Shown in pieces: positions 34,246-46,127 of a DNA stretch of 64,000 bases. Within the stretch, counting starts at the first letter, position 1, and each line of letters begins with the position of its first letter. The stretch lies in the NCBI GenBank assembly GCA_021464245.1, contig JADCRB010000038.1:248001-312000 (forward strand). Direction: 5' to 3'. This DNA comes from Carallia brachiata. Lineage: Eukaryota; Streptophyta; Magnoliopsida; Malpighiales; Rhizophoraceae. The position numbers were made by a program, and so were the translations under genes. The notes beneath the pieces were generated by a model. It was given only the letters and a program-made list of their open reading frames with translations, did no database searches and was not told where the DNA came from.

Positions 34246-37239
34246 AGGTTTGGCCACTACTTCATACCTCTAGTTGTTAATATTTATTTTCTTTATTTAA
34301 GACATGAACAATGAATTTTTATTTTCAATTCAAGTGAATAAATAATTTTTCTGATAAGGTAAATACATTATATTTGTCGTATAAAGGAAGTTACAAATTT
34401 AAACAAATAAAATTTAGAAAACATGACTTAAAGCTAAAGACTGGCATTAACAAATAAAAGAGGGCACACATATAAATTCCATTTACATTACTTTTTTCGG
34501 AAAAATTCTGCTAGAAAATATTCAGAATAAGCCGGCGAGTGAGATTCACAAAATAATAAATTATTAATTATTTACAAATTGCTGTCATTTTTTACTAGAA
34601 AGTGTAAAATTCCAAAAATAAAGTCATTTTTTACGTGTGGGATTCATACACAAGCTCATAGGCTTTCTTTTGGTTTTTTTTTTTTTTTTTGGTCTATTAG
34701 GAGACACGTCAGATCATGATTTCTATAATATGATAGTTCTCCTTATTTTTATAAACTCCATAATACCTTTTGAAATTAGAACTCAAAATTTTAATGTAAA
34801 AATTTTAAATTTTAACCATTAAAATGTCTTGTAAAAAATGTCGCTCTCTTTCTAACTTCACAAAAGGGCACCGTTACCAATTGTTAACAATTTTGTTCTC
34901 TTTATTAAAAAGTTACCTTCCATGTATACAACACATGCATTAAAGCACCTTGCATGTAAACAATACATAGTCGTATATGGAGAACGAATTTTGTTACTTG
35001 AAATATTTATTCCTTTAATTTTTTCTGGTGCAAAAACTTGTATTCCTTCAATTGCTTCATCTTTCTCATATAATGCACATTAGCTATTTATGTCATCTAT
35101 GAAAGAAAATTGGTTATACAAACGTGAGGTACATAAATGTTTTTACAAGTACAATATTAAATGTTTTTTTTTGACGTAAAATTAAACGTTTAGTTCATGC
35201 TTCAAAGAAACACCATATCAAAATTACAGTTTGTTAACTTTTTAGTGGACATTTAATAGTGCTATCAAAATTGAATAATCTCATTAAATCAAGTACATTT
35301 AATAATTCTTAAAAGTGTCGAGAACAACGTCTTAGAAATTGTGAAGAAAAAAAGGCTATTTAATAGAAACGAAACGAAAATAGAAGAAGTTTAGATAGTT
35401 TTCTCTTATTTGATTAAATTATATTTTATAATTTTTTATTTTACTTGAATTCTACTTATTTAATTTGTTCTTACATTTAGCAATAAGTTAATTTAACACA
35501 CTTAAAAAATAAATCAAATTAAAGTATTTTCCTAACTTTTTTCATGAATAAAGGTTCGCTTTTCCTTTTCTTGTTTTGTTTTTCTTGTGCGTGAATAAAA
35601 GCAACTTCCAACGCTCGCTAAAAGGGCACGGAGCCGTGCTGATGTTCTCTTTGGGGCCAGGCTGGGCCACAGAGACCCGTGCTTGGAGAGGAACATTCAT
35701 TAAAATTTAATTTTTAATTTAAAATAAAAAATAATTTTATAATCGTTAGTACGCGCGGATAGGGGTGTTCGCAGATTGGATTAGACGAATTTAAGGATAT
35801 ATCCATATCCAATCTGCTATGACGGATTCGATGATTCTTCATCTGTACCAATTCGTCATACAATTCAACCCATCAAATCCAATTCGTTATTAATAGATTA
35901 AATTGAATCGATTTTGACGGATTGCAATATAAAAAAAATAATTATAATTTTTTCAAATTTACAGTTATTATCAATCATTAAATTTATAAATATTTTAATA
36001 AAATAATATACTCACGTTATTAATCACAATAATCTGAATAATAAATTATTAGTTATAACAATAATTTAAAAGAAACGTGTGTGTATATATATATATAAAT
36101 ATATATAATTTATCAATATTTTAACATATGTTTGTTATCGTCTACACACAAATTACACACCACACACACACAAATTACACACAAAAACACACACGGAAAT
36201 TACACACACACACACACACAGATATATATATATATATATCCAACTGGTCTGATTCGACCTGATCCACTTTTTTATATATATATATATGAATTGAATGGAT
36301 TGAACATCTAATCCGCATTCAATCTGCTTTTAACAGGTTTTAAAAATTTTAAAATTATAATTAATTCATATTTTTACAGTTTTAATGAATATAAATTCGT
36401 ATAAATTAAATTAATTAATTTTTAAACAACACTAATATATATACGGATATGAGACTTTTATTTGGTACCCTAACCTCATCTTTTCTTTTGTTTTACTTGT
36501 GCCGACATTTTCGTTTGGACGACGGGCTCTTGTTTTTTTTTTTTTCCGTAATAGGAGTGGTCCATAGGCCAATGTTTTTCACAATCCGAAAACTTCTTGT
36601 CTTTTTGTCATAAACGAGGGATGTACCCCCTTAACTACAATCAGAAAACTTCCCCACATATATATATTTTTTATCTGAAACCATTACGTTTTAATTAATT
36701 TAAAATTGAGCTGGTGAGGATTCATAAATAATATTTATAAATTTTAAATTTTATTAAAAATTTTAAATAAAAGTAGAGTTTAAATTTTATAAATATTATT
36801 TGATATAATATGAAATTTTAGTTTATTCTTTTTATCTTGTTAATTTAACTCATTTTTATATATTTAACTTATTATAATGCAGTTTTTTTTGTGTTGTATA
36901 TAATATTTCATCTTCATAAAAAATAAATCTATTACATAACTATAAACTTCTTTTATTTCTAACTTAAACTCTCCCAACATTGGAACCCAACGCTCTCATC
37001 AAGTAGTTGCCTGGTATGAAAACAACAAGGCAAAAGTTATATTGCCAAACAACTCGCTGGCCCAATAATGTCTTGATTTTTATTTTGTATAATAAGGGGT
37101 ATATTTTATATAATTATAACAATAATTATGACAATAAAAAATAATATCAAAAAATAATATTATTTTTTTAATTTATATTTTTTACTTATAATTATGTAAA
37201 AAATACTTATAATTACATAAATTTAATAACATTTTGATG
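34246..37239. other. Spacer between B1 and C1, AT-rich with microsatellites
   Basis: No gene seen. Contents include a T run at about 34677-34690, a possible degenerate hAT-like repeat (35760-36460) with TA and CA microsatellites, and long A/T tracts at 36680-37220. Confidence 0.5.
35763..36460. repeat. Degenerate repeat with TA/CA microsatellites
   Basis: It begins GGGGTGTTCGCAGATTGGAT and contains alternating forms of AATCCATTCAATTC and GATTGGAT, a (TA)n run near 36083-36103, a CA-rich run at about 36150-36220 and a second (TA)n run at 36222-36237. This resembles non-autonomous hAT families whose copies start GGGGTGTTCG, but no right terminus or target duplication could be fixed. Confidence 0.35.
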
Positions 37240-37355
37240 AAATTTAGCCACTATACTCTGCCCAACAACAAATTATATTCTATTAAAGTCTACAGTCCAG
37301 ATAAACGACACGTACTGCAAATTAATGCCGACGTCCAAAGTCACTCCTCTCCAAA

Positions 37356-37361
37356 TATATA
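37356..37361 (+). promoter_or_regulatory. TATA box of P450 C1
   Basis: TATATA followed by CAGG lies about 65 bp before the ATG at 37424. The same box occurs before C2 at 44157, so the core promoter was duplicated with the gene. Confidence 0.5.
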
Positions 37362-37423
37362 CAGGCCATCCATTCCAAAAAAAATATCATGGGTTGCTTC
37401 CAGACTTTCAGTGGCTAGCAATC

Positions 37424-38978
37424 ATGGAAACATGGTGGCTTATGCTCATCTCTCTCTGCATATCTGCCATTCTCAGAGCCATCTTAAACCATTTTTTCTC
37501 TTCCAGCAAGCCTTCTCACAGACTGCCTCCAGGACCCTTCTCCATCCCCATCATCAGCAACCTCATACTACTCAGAAAGTCCTTTCCCGAGCTCGAACCC
37601 TTCATCCGAAGCCTCCATGCCAAACTTGGCCCCATTATCACTCTCAGAATCGGCCCCCGCACCGCCATCTTCATTGCCGACCGCTCTCTTGCCCACCAGG
37701 CATTGGTCCACAACGGGGCAGCCTTCGCAGACCGGCCACCTCCTTTTCCTACTAGCAAGATTCTGAGTAGTAACCAACATAACATCAATTCGGCTTCTTA
37801 TGGACCTACATGGCGCCTCCTCCGCCGAAACCTCACCTCTGAAATCCTTCATCCTTCCAGGGTCAAGTCCTACTGCCATGCTCGCAAGTGGGTCCTGCAA
37901 ATACTTGAGAACCAATTCAGATCCGAGTCTACTAGCTCTGAAAATCCTGTTCAAGTTATGCCACACTTTCAATATGCCATGTTTTGCTTGTTGGTCTTCA
38001 TGTGTTTTGGCGACAGGCTTGATCAGAACAAAATCAAGGAAATTAAGGGAGTTGCGCGCGATAGGCTGCTAAATCTACTGAAGTTCAATGTACTCAATTT
38101 TTGTCCTGGATTGACCAAGATTGTGTTTCGCAAGCGGTGGGCGGAATTTATGCAGAAGCGAAGAAACCAAGAAGAAGTATTGATTCCTCTAATACGAGGA
38201 AAGAGCACAGCAGAAGAAAGATTAAGAAAGGCCAAGGAGGATTCCGTAGAAGTTGAAAACCGGTCTGTTTTATCCTATGTTGATACCTTGTTGAATCTAG
38301 AGCTTCCGGAGGAGAAAAGAAATCTAACTGAAGCCGAAATTGTCACTTTATGTAATGAGTTTCTTGACGCTGGTACCGACACTACTTCCACTGCATTGCA
38401 GTGGATCATGGCTAATTTAGTTAAGTACCCACAAATTCAAGAGAAGTTGTTCTTGGAAATTAAAGGGGGTTGTCAAAGATGGAGAAGAAGATGTAAAAGA
38501 AGAGGATTTGCAGAAATTGCCATATCTAAAAGCAATAGTTTTAGAAGGACTAAGGAGGCATCCACCTGGGCATTTTGTGGTGCCACATGCTGTGACTGAG
38601 GATGTAGTGTTGGGTAATCATTTGATACCGAAAAATGCGAATGTAAATTTCATGGTAGCTGAAATGGGGTGGGATCCAAAAGTGTGGGAGGATCCAATGG
38701 CATTCAAGCCTGAAAGGTTTCTGAATGGAGAAGGAGAATCATTTGATATAACAGGAAGCAGAGAGATCAAAATGATGCCATTTGGGGTGGGAAGGAGGAT
38801 TTGCCCTGGCTTTGGTTTGGCATTGCTTCATTTGGAGTATTTTGTGGCCAATTTGATTTGGAAATTTGAGTGGAAAGCTAAAGATGGAGATGATGTTGAC
38901 CTATCCGAGAAGCTAGAGTTTACCATGGTGATGAAATATCCATTGCAGGTCCACATTTTTCCTAGGTTGAAGAATTAG
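37424..38978 (+). CDS. CYP89A-like cytochrome P450 C1, one single-base frameshift
   Basis: The protein starts [11 protein letters not shown], inside a longer open frame; this ATG matches the start of C2. It runs in one frame to EIKGG near residue 348, then the reading frame shifts. The cause is a G run of five at 38465-38469 where C2 has four. From 38470 the other frame is open to the stop at 38976-38978. All P450 signatures are present: anchor, proline hinge [10 protein letters not shown]-helix [11 protein letters not shown]-helix AGTDTTS with the acidic residue, E-x-x-R in [14 protein letters not shown] and heme loop [10 protein letters not shown]. One less G would give a full-length protein of about 517 aa. 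CYP89A enzymes are ER-anchored monooxygenases; Arabidopsis CYP89A9 oxidises chlorophyll catabolites, but the substrate here is unknown. It may be a recent pseudogene or a homopolymer sequencing error. Confidence 0.85.
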
Positions 38979-41900
38979 TTTCATAAATCTTGTGTTATCA
39001 GTCTTGCGGTTCTGTTCAAATATTGTAATGAATGTCAAAGATTTGGAACTTTGGAAAACAAGATGGACTTTCCAATAGCAAGCATTTTTAACTCCATTTG
39101 ACAATTATAATGCACTTTGAGTAACTATTTTGGATTGGAATTTCGAAAATGTTAGGTGTACGGGATATTGGGAATGAGGAGCATCTGGAATGTCAGTTGC
39201 ATTTGATGTTTATGATTGGTTGTTGTATTTGCAACCCAGGGTCCAGATCCCCAGTCCACCCTGTCCACCTCATGAGACCCTTTGGATTTTTAGTATCGAA
39301 GCTAATGTTATTGCAGATTGGCAATGAAGCCAAAACAAAACATTTTGGTGCTAAGCTAAATGTCGCTTGTGGCTCTCCCGGTGTTTAGAAAATTATTGGT
39401 TTTGGGAAGAAATAACTACAATTTGTGCAGGCAAAAACACAGAAGGGTGGACTCAAAGCGGGTCATTTTTAGATCTCGTACTGATGTCGTAAGCAATGAC
39501 CACAGCTAGGGACAGTGCTAGCGATACTTCGTAGGCTAATGGCATTGAATTATAATGATTATAACCATGAAGAAAGGGATTAAATGGAATGGCTACCCCT
39601 ACATTTGCCACAATTTGCCTCAAGAGAATACTTAGAGACCAAGTATTTTAGAATCCTCTTAACTAAAACTTTCAATTAGACTAAAATACTCTAAAACAAG
39701 TAAATAAATTATAATATAAAAATAATAAACTTTACGACATGATTTGTAGGACAATAAAAAATAATCTTCGTTGCGTGTCATACTGTCATATATTGTACAA
39801 GCCTTTTGAATATGTTGCTTTACATTTAGTATAAAAACATGTTGTGTCGAACTACTTAAGTTCAACATATGGTAAAATCATATAAGATTGTGAAAATTTC
39901 CTTTTGGTTGTATGAAAGATTATCAGTGTAACATAAAATATTTTGTATATAGAATAAATCATTTTGTATTTGTTATGGATTTAAGTTCTAGTATTTTTAT
40001 CTATCCCCTTATTTCTAAGTACTTTTATGATAGTACAATATTAAATTTTATACTCGTTAACACACGTCTAGTGTAGGATAATTATTTAGATTAACAATAT
40101 TTGAATATAAGTCATTTTTATAAGGATTACTTAAATAAAAACAGTAACGATGACCTCTAAACTTTATGTGGGATAACTAACATATCTTTAATTTATTTTT
40201 TCTAATTTTTTGGTACGAAAAAAAAGGGCTCCTATCCTAGCTTTGCTGGCCGTGCACAAATTGCAAACTGTCAAACGGACTTGCCCATAATTCGCACCAA
40301 AAAAAAAAAAAAATGAGGAGAGATTAAAATCACAAGTTCTAGCGTTGCATTGTGTTTTAATTTTCTTTTTTAAAAAACTATGAGCATATTTTGTAACATG
40401 TAAACACTGATTCGGTAGCTATCCCAATTTCTAAGTTAACCTTCCCATTTTTTGACGAATTCTGTCTTCCCCATATCTACTAAAAAGGAACTTAGTACCA
40501 CTTAAAGCGAAAACTGGATTAAAAGTACTTTATTAAAAAATGTGAAACTTTTGGGAATTTTAGGTAATGCAAAAATTTCTCCCTTTTTTTCGAAGAAATT
40601 GAAGCAAGCTGTTTGCTACAGCTTATCTACTTGTAGAAGAAATCATAAATCTTTTTTTCTTGTATTAGTTCTCAGGCTGCAATTCCAAAATTAAGGCTTA
40701 CATGACAGAAGATATGACGGAAATTGTTATATTACTAGACATTAGAGACATATTACATGTAAACACAGATTAACTAAGCTAGCTTGGTTAGTTGAAAGGA
40801 CAAAACTTTCAGGATAACGTTAGAATTGATAAATCAAAGAGAAGCAGTGAATCTCAAAAGATCAAGCTTCTCCCCTAACGGGCTCGAGTTTATTTGAGTG
40901 GACGTGGGCTGGGAGTTGTTTAGTGATGATATATTAACTAAATCTTGGTACAAAGTATAGTTGAGTCAATTTATGCGTAGAAATCTTTTCCATTGAGGGC
41001 CGGCCTTGCTCGAGTGAGGAGGAAAGTGTTCCCACTATATCTGGCGGAATTCTCGTATCCCTCTCTCCCAATATTCAATCATGTGCTCTTCAGTCACTAG
41101 GTTTCAAACCAAAAAACTGAATCGTTTTGATTTAGGTTTTGGGCAATTTTTTTTTTTATTGGTTTTCCATTTAGTTTTATCACTAGTCCTCCACATTTAA
41201 TGAAGTTATGGTAAAATATACATCTATGCTAGCACAAAGATATTGATGAAAAGAGTGTATTGTAATGTACTGAATTATCAATTAAGCTGCTACTCTGATT
41301 GGTGATAGGAGCCGATTGATTGAGTGGAATATCTGCCAAATGATATAAGGCATTTTGACGGGAGGCATTTTAATTTAGAGTTCAATTTTATGGACAAACG
41401 AATTAGACTTTAATTTAGACAAACAAGTTTCAAACTTATAAAAACTACTGAAAAATCATAAAAAGACAAACAAATAGGCTAAAAGCATAAATTTAAAAAT
41501 CTTGGCATGTCAACTTACGTAGGTAAAAGATATGTTCACAAACTTTTTTTCTTTAATTAATCAAGAGAAAAAAATTTACTATTATTTCAATTGCCTTCTA
41601 GAGGCTAAAAGTGAGAAATAGGTGCTCCTCCAATCACATTGATACATGAGACATGTTTTCTAAGATCTTCATCTAAGCTTATGTTGTACTTTTATAACCA
41701 TTAAATACATATTTTCAACTTATTTTATTAATTGTAACAATATATTGAAAAAATTACATAGTACAATCAACAATTATAATAATTTGAGATTTAAAATTTT
41801 GAAACTTTGTCTGAATTAAAAAAAAGAAAAGTCCGAAAAAGAAAATGAGATGCATTAAAGAAAAATTTTAAGGTGGGTCTCGGGGTGGAAATTTACAAGG

Positions 41901-44044
41901 TTTGTCGTGATTCCCCCAGCTCCCAAGGCTTGCAGGTCAGCCTATGAGCACGGAAATTCTCACGCAGCCCCATCCACGGAGATGAAATCATAGAATATTA
42001 ACCATTCGGAGCACTTCTGGTAAGGTTCCTTCACGGTCTCCCACTCAGAAAAGTCCAAACACGACTACTTGTGCACACTAGCTGATGTATTTCACTTGCC
42101 AACGAAGAAAAGAGCATTGTTTGACCATCAAATGTGATTACATATATGTATATGTATAGCCTGTTTCAAGAAGTGGATTTTGAATTATATAATAAAGCAC
42201 GCTTAATTTACCTCCATTATAAAGAACTTTCCCTTTTCGTTAACAGTGTATTTGGATTTAGGAGTTAGATGAAAAATAAAGTGATGAGAAAAAAAGTAGT
42301 AAAAAAGAAAGTGGTGAAAAAGAAAATTGATTTTTTTTTTATAATTGTTTGGATATGTTAAAATGGATGAAAAAAAATAGTTAAAAAGCAAATTTTTTTG
42401 TTTGGATATGATAAGAAAATAGAGAGAAAGAAAATTTATATGTATAAAATGACATTATTATCCTAGTATAAAAATTATTTAAATCATCTTTTTTTATTTT
42501 GGGTTTGGGAACAAAATAAAAGAATAAAGAAAGAGACCAAAGAACCAAGACAAGATCTTATTAAAAGAAAAAAAAAAATCAAGATGGTCGCACGGACAAA
42601 ATACCTACTTAGTAGGCAATTGGTTCACAATAGGGGCAACTTCATATTTTTGTAATACAACCCCATCAGTGCTTAATGTTCTCACACTTTCTCACTAATT
42701 TGATGAGAAAATTTCTTTTTGCACTGTACATACCCTTTTGATTTCATTTTCTTATGTTTTTCTTCCCCTTTCTTATTCCAAACAGTGAAAAATTTGTTGG
42801 TGTTCGTGCTTTCTTTCCCATCTAATTCTTTCTCCTTGTTTTCTAGCATTCCAAGCAACCCGTAAAAGTTTAAGTTAAAAATAAAGGTTAAGATACATAA
42901 AAATTATTTAATATGATATCAAAATTTGAATTATTTTTTTATTTATATTTATTAATTTAACTTATTTATGTAAGTTTGGCTTATTTGACATCAATTTTTT
43001 TATAACACATGTTAATCAAATTTAGTATGTGTTAAGAGAACGTATTAAAAAATATAATATTTTATATTAATAAAAAAGTAAGTGCATAACATAATTTATA
43101 ATTACTGTGAACTTCATTTATTTTTAAGAACTTTAAATAGAATTTGAGGTCATGAACATTATTAGATATTATAAATTTCACTCCCCTCATTCTTAAGATT
43201 AAAAACTAACAAGGCTTTCATAACCCTTTGAATCATCCAAACATTTTTCGTAGTTACTAAATTTGGGAGGTTAGGGGCTTCAACCTCTACATCTACTGTC
43301 GATAGTGTATCCTGCGACGAGCCAAACGGAAGCTATTGGTCAAATTTACTTCCATAGTTTTTTAATCAAAAAAGGAATGTATTTTGATAATTAGTTAACA
43401 GGCTTTGTTACTGAGACGAGGGGCTGCTGGACAGAAGGCATAGGCAATAGAGTAATTTTATTTTGGTCTTCAGTATATTACATGTTAACTTTGAGGCAAG
43501 TTAATCTTAGTTCTTACATGATTGTATATTATTTTTAAACTTATTCCATATGATTTTAAGAATTTTTTATTTTTATATTTATTATATACTAATCTTACCT
43601 TTCGTGCGATTGGCTCAAAAAAAGAAAACTTTCTTGTGATACACATAAATCATTTTTTTAAAAAAAATTAAAAAATTCAATGAACGAAACTATAAATCTA
43701 ACCATCTATCTCCTCCTATTTTCCGCCCCTCCCACCCTGTCCCTAAAATATTTTCGTTATTTAGAGTGTATTTGTTTCCTATAAAATATTTTACAAGAAA
43801 AAATTTTACAGATTTTTCGACATTTATTTTACAAAAAATATTTTATATAAGTAAAATTTAAGAAAAATTTTTAAATTTTTAAGTAAAATAACTTATCTTT
43901 TTGTAAAATTAAAGTTTTTTTAAAAAAAATATAAATTATACTATAACTAAGTAATAAAAAAAATTATTATTTTTATTATAAATATTTTATAAATATAAAT
44001 TATTTTTTACTAAACAAACAGTTTTTAAATTAACAAGTTGTTAC
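38979..44044. other. Region downstream of C1
   Basis: Down to about 42240 this is the non-coding part of the C duplication and no gene is supported. A block at about 39149-39560 is well conserved in C2. About 105 bp at 41900-41985 are absent from the C2 copy. From 42240 to 44044 the DNA is not shared. It holds a possible MITE at 42250-42860 and AT-rich sequence. Confidence 0.5.
42250..42860. repeat. Possible MITE with A-rich left and T-rich right arm
   Basis: The left arm (AGTTAGATGAAAAATAAAG and further GAAAAAGAAAG words) is mirrored on the right by TTTCTTCCCCTTTCTTATTCC and TTTCCCATCTAATTC. The inverted terminal region starts near the place where C1/C2 similarity stops. No clear target duplication found. 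Confidence 0.4.
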
Positions 44045-44156
44045 TTGTACGAAAACAACGAAGTTGTTTTCCACTAAAGTCAACAGCCCACATACACGGC
44101 ATGTACTACACAATTATGCGATCCAAAATCAGTCCCCTTCGCCAGTCCTCTCCGAG

Positions 44157-44162
44157 TATATA
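44157..44162 (+). promoter_or_regulatory. TATA box of P450 C2
   Basis: TATATA followed by CAGG lies about 46 bp before the ATG at 44208, in the same context as in C1. Confidence 0.55.
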
Positions 44163-44207
44163 CAGGACATCAGTTCTAAATAATATCACTTCCACCGGCT
44201 GGCAATC

Positions 44208-45764
44208 ATGGAAAGCTGGTGGCTTGTTCTCGTCTCTCTCTGTATATCTGCCATTCTCAGAGCTATCATAAACCTTTTTTTCTCTTCCAGCAAGCCTTCT
44301 CACAGACTCCCTCCCGGACCCTTCTCCATCCCCGTCATCAGCAACCTCATACTACTCAGAAAGCCCTTTTCCGAGCTCGAACCCTTCATCCTAAGGCTCC
44401 ATGTCAAACTTGGCCCCGTAATCACTCTCCGAATCGGCCCCCGCACCACCATCTTCATTGCTGACCGCTCTCTTGCCCATCAAGCATTAGTCCACAATGG
44501 GGCCGCCTTCGCAGACCGGCCACCTCCTTTTCCTACTACAAAGATTCTGAGTTGTAACCAACATAACATCAATTCGGCTTCTTATGGACCTACTTGGCGC
44601 CTCCTCCGTCGAAACCTCACCTCTGAAATCCTCCATCCTTCCAGGGTCAAGTCCTACTCGCATGCTCGCAAGTGGGTGCTGCAAATACTTGAAAACCAAT
44701 TCAGATCCGAGTCTACTAGCTCTGGAAATCCTGTTCAAGTTATGCCACACTTTCAATATGCCATGTTTTGCTTGTTGGTCTTCATGTGTTTTGGTGACAG
44801 GCTTGATCAGGACAAAATCAAGGAAATTGAGAGAGTTGAACGCGATTTGATTCTAAATGCACGGAGGTTCAATATCCTCAATTTTTGTCCTGGATTGACC
44901 AAGGTTTTGTTTCGCAAGAGGTGGGCGGAGTTTATGCAGAAGCGAAGAAACCAAGAAAACGTATTGATTCCTCTGATACGAGCAAGAAAGAGCACAAAAG
45001 AAGAAAGATTAAGCAAGGCCAAGGAGGATTCCGTAGAAGGCGAAAACGGGTACGTTTTATCCTATGTTGACACCTTGTTGAATCTGCAGCTTCCGGAGGA
45101 GAAAAGAAATCTAACTGAAGGCGAAATGGTCACTTTATGTAATGAGTTTCTCAACGGTGGTACCAATACTACTTCCACTGCCTTGCAGTGGATCATGGCT
45201 AATATAGTTAAGTACCCACAAATTCAAGAGAAGCTGTTCATGGAAATTAAAGGGGTTGTCAAAGATGGAGAAGAAGAGGTAAAAGAAGAGGATTTGCAGA
45301 AATTGCCATATCTAAAAGCAATAGTTTTAGAAGGACTAAGGAGGCATCCACCTGCGCATTTTGTGTTGCCACATGCTGTCACAGAGGATATAGTGTTGGG
45401 CAATCATGTGATACCAAAAAATGCGAGTGTTAATTTTATGGTAGCTGAAATGGGACGGGATCCAAAAGTGTGGGAGGATCCAATGGCATTCAAGCCTGAA
45501 AGGTTTTTGAATGGAGAAGGAGGATCATTTGATATAACAGGAAGCAGAGAGATCAAAATGATGCCATTTGGGGTGGGGAGGAGGATTTGCCCTGGCTTTG
45601 GTTTGGCATTGCTTCATTTAGAGTATTTTGTGGCCAATTTGATTTGGAAATTTGAGTGGAAAGCTAAAGATGGAGATGATGTTGACCTGTCCGAGAAGCA
45701 AGAGTTTACTATGGTGATGGAGTATCCATTGCAGGTCTACATTTTTCCTAGGTTGAAGAATTAG
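44208..45764 (+). CDS. CYP89A-like cytochrome P450 C2, intact
   Basis: A single open frame of 518 residues, the normal length for the family, with no intron. Residues about 4-25 are the ER membrane anchor, followed by the proline hinge LPPGPFSIP (34-42). W130 and R134 form the C-helix W-x-x-x-R. E375 and R378 form E-x-x-R, and KPERF is at 429-433. The heme loop [10 protein letters not shown] is at 454-463, with Cys461 as thiolate ligand. The I-helix reads GGTNTT at 317-322, so Asn320 replaces the usual acidic residue before the catalytic threonine; C1 and B1 keep Asp there. It is the only uninterrupted member of the six-copy array. CYP89A enzymes are microsomal monooxygenases that need P450 reductase. 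Arabidopsis CYP89A9 acts in chlorophyll breakdown, but other members lack a known substrate, and I do not assign one. Confidence 0.95.
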   Translation: MESWWLVLVSLCISAILRAIINLFFSSSKPSHRLPPGPFSIPVISNLILLRKPFSELEPFILRLHVKLGPVITLRIGPRTTIFIADRSLAHQALVHNGAAFADRPPPFPTTKILSCNQHNINSASYGPTWRLLRRNLTSEILHPSRVKSYSHARKWVLQILENQFRSESTSSGNPVQVMPHFQYAMFCLLVFMCFGDRLDQDKIKEIERVERDLILNARRFNILNFCPGLTKVLFRKRWAEFMQKRRNQENVLIPLIRARKSTKEERLSKAKEDSVEGENGYVLSYVDTLLNLQLPEEKRNLTEGEMVTLCNEFLNGGTNTTSTALQWIMANIVKYPQIQEKLFMEIKGVVKDGEEEVKEEDLQKLPYLKAIVLEGLRRHPPAHFVLPHAVTEDIVLGNHVIPKNASVNFMVAEMGRDPKVWEDPMAFKPERFLNGEGGSFDITGSREIKMMPFGVGRRICPGFGLALLHLEYFVANLIWKFEWKAKDGDDVDLSEKQEFTMVMEYPLQVYIFPRLKN

Positions 45765-46110
45765 TCTCAAGTATTGTAATAAATCGTGTGTTATCAATCT
45801 TGCACTTGTGTTCAATTATTGTAATGAATGTCAAAGATTTGGAACTTTGGAACAGCAAGAAGGACTTTCCATAGCAAGCATTTTAAACTCCATTTGACAA
45901 TTATAATGCACTTTGAGTAACTATTTTGGATTGGAATTTCGAAAATGTTAGGTGTACGGGATATTGGGAAGGAGGGGCATCTGGACCGTCAGTTGCAGTT
46001 GATGTTTATGATTGGTTGTTGTATTTGCAATCAAGGGTCCTGATCTCCCCCTCTACCCTGTCCATCTTATGAGACCCTTGGATTTCTAGTAACTGAAGCT
46101 AATGTTATTG

Positions 46111-46127
46111 TTCGTCAAAAAAAAGAA
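46111..46127. mobile_element. Micro-insertion, 17 bp A-rich, with 16-bp target duplication
   Basis: TTCGTCAAAAAAAAGAA is flanked by an exact 16-bp direct repeat GAAGCTAATGTTATTG (46095-46110 and 46128-46143). C1 has a single copy of this 16-mer and no insert (about 39300-39316), so the empty site is known. An extremely truncated LINE/SINE-type insertion is one explanation; templated repair filler is another. Confidence 0.6.

Larger units (their letters stand above)
37240..42240 (+). repeat. Duplicated unit C, copy 1
   Basis: From the proximal promoter (about 180 bp before the ATG) through the P450 gene and about 3.26 kb of downstream DNA, this copy is collinear with 44045-49290. Similarity ends at the block AAGAACTTTCCCTTTTCGTTA near 42240. 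The two copies are much closer to each other than the A and B copies are to theirs. Confidence 0.85.
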
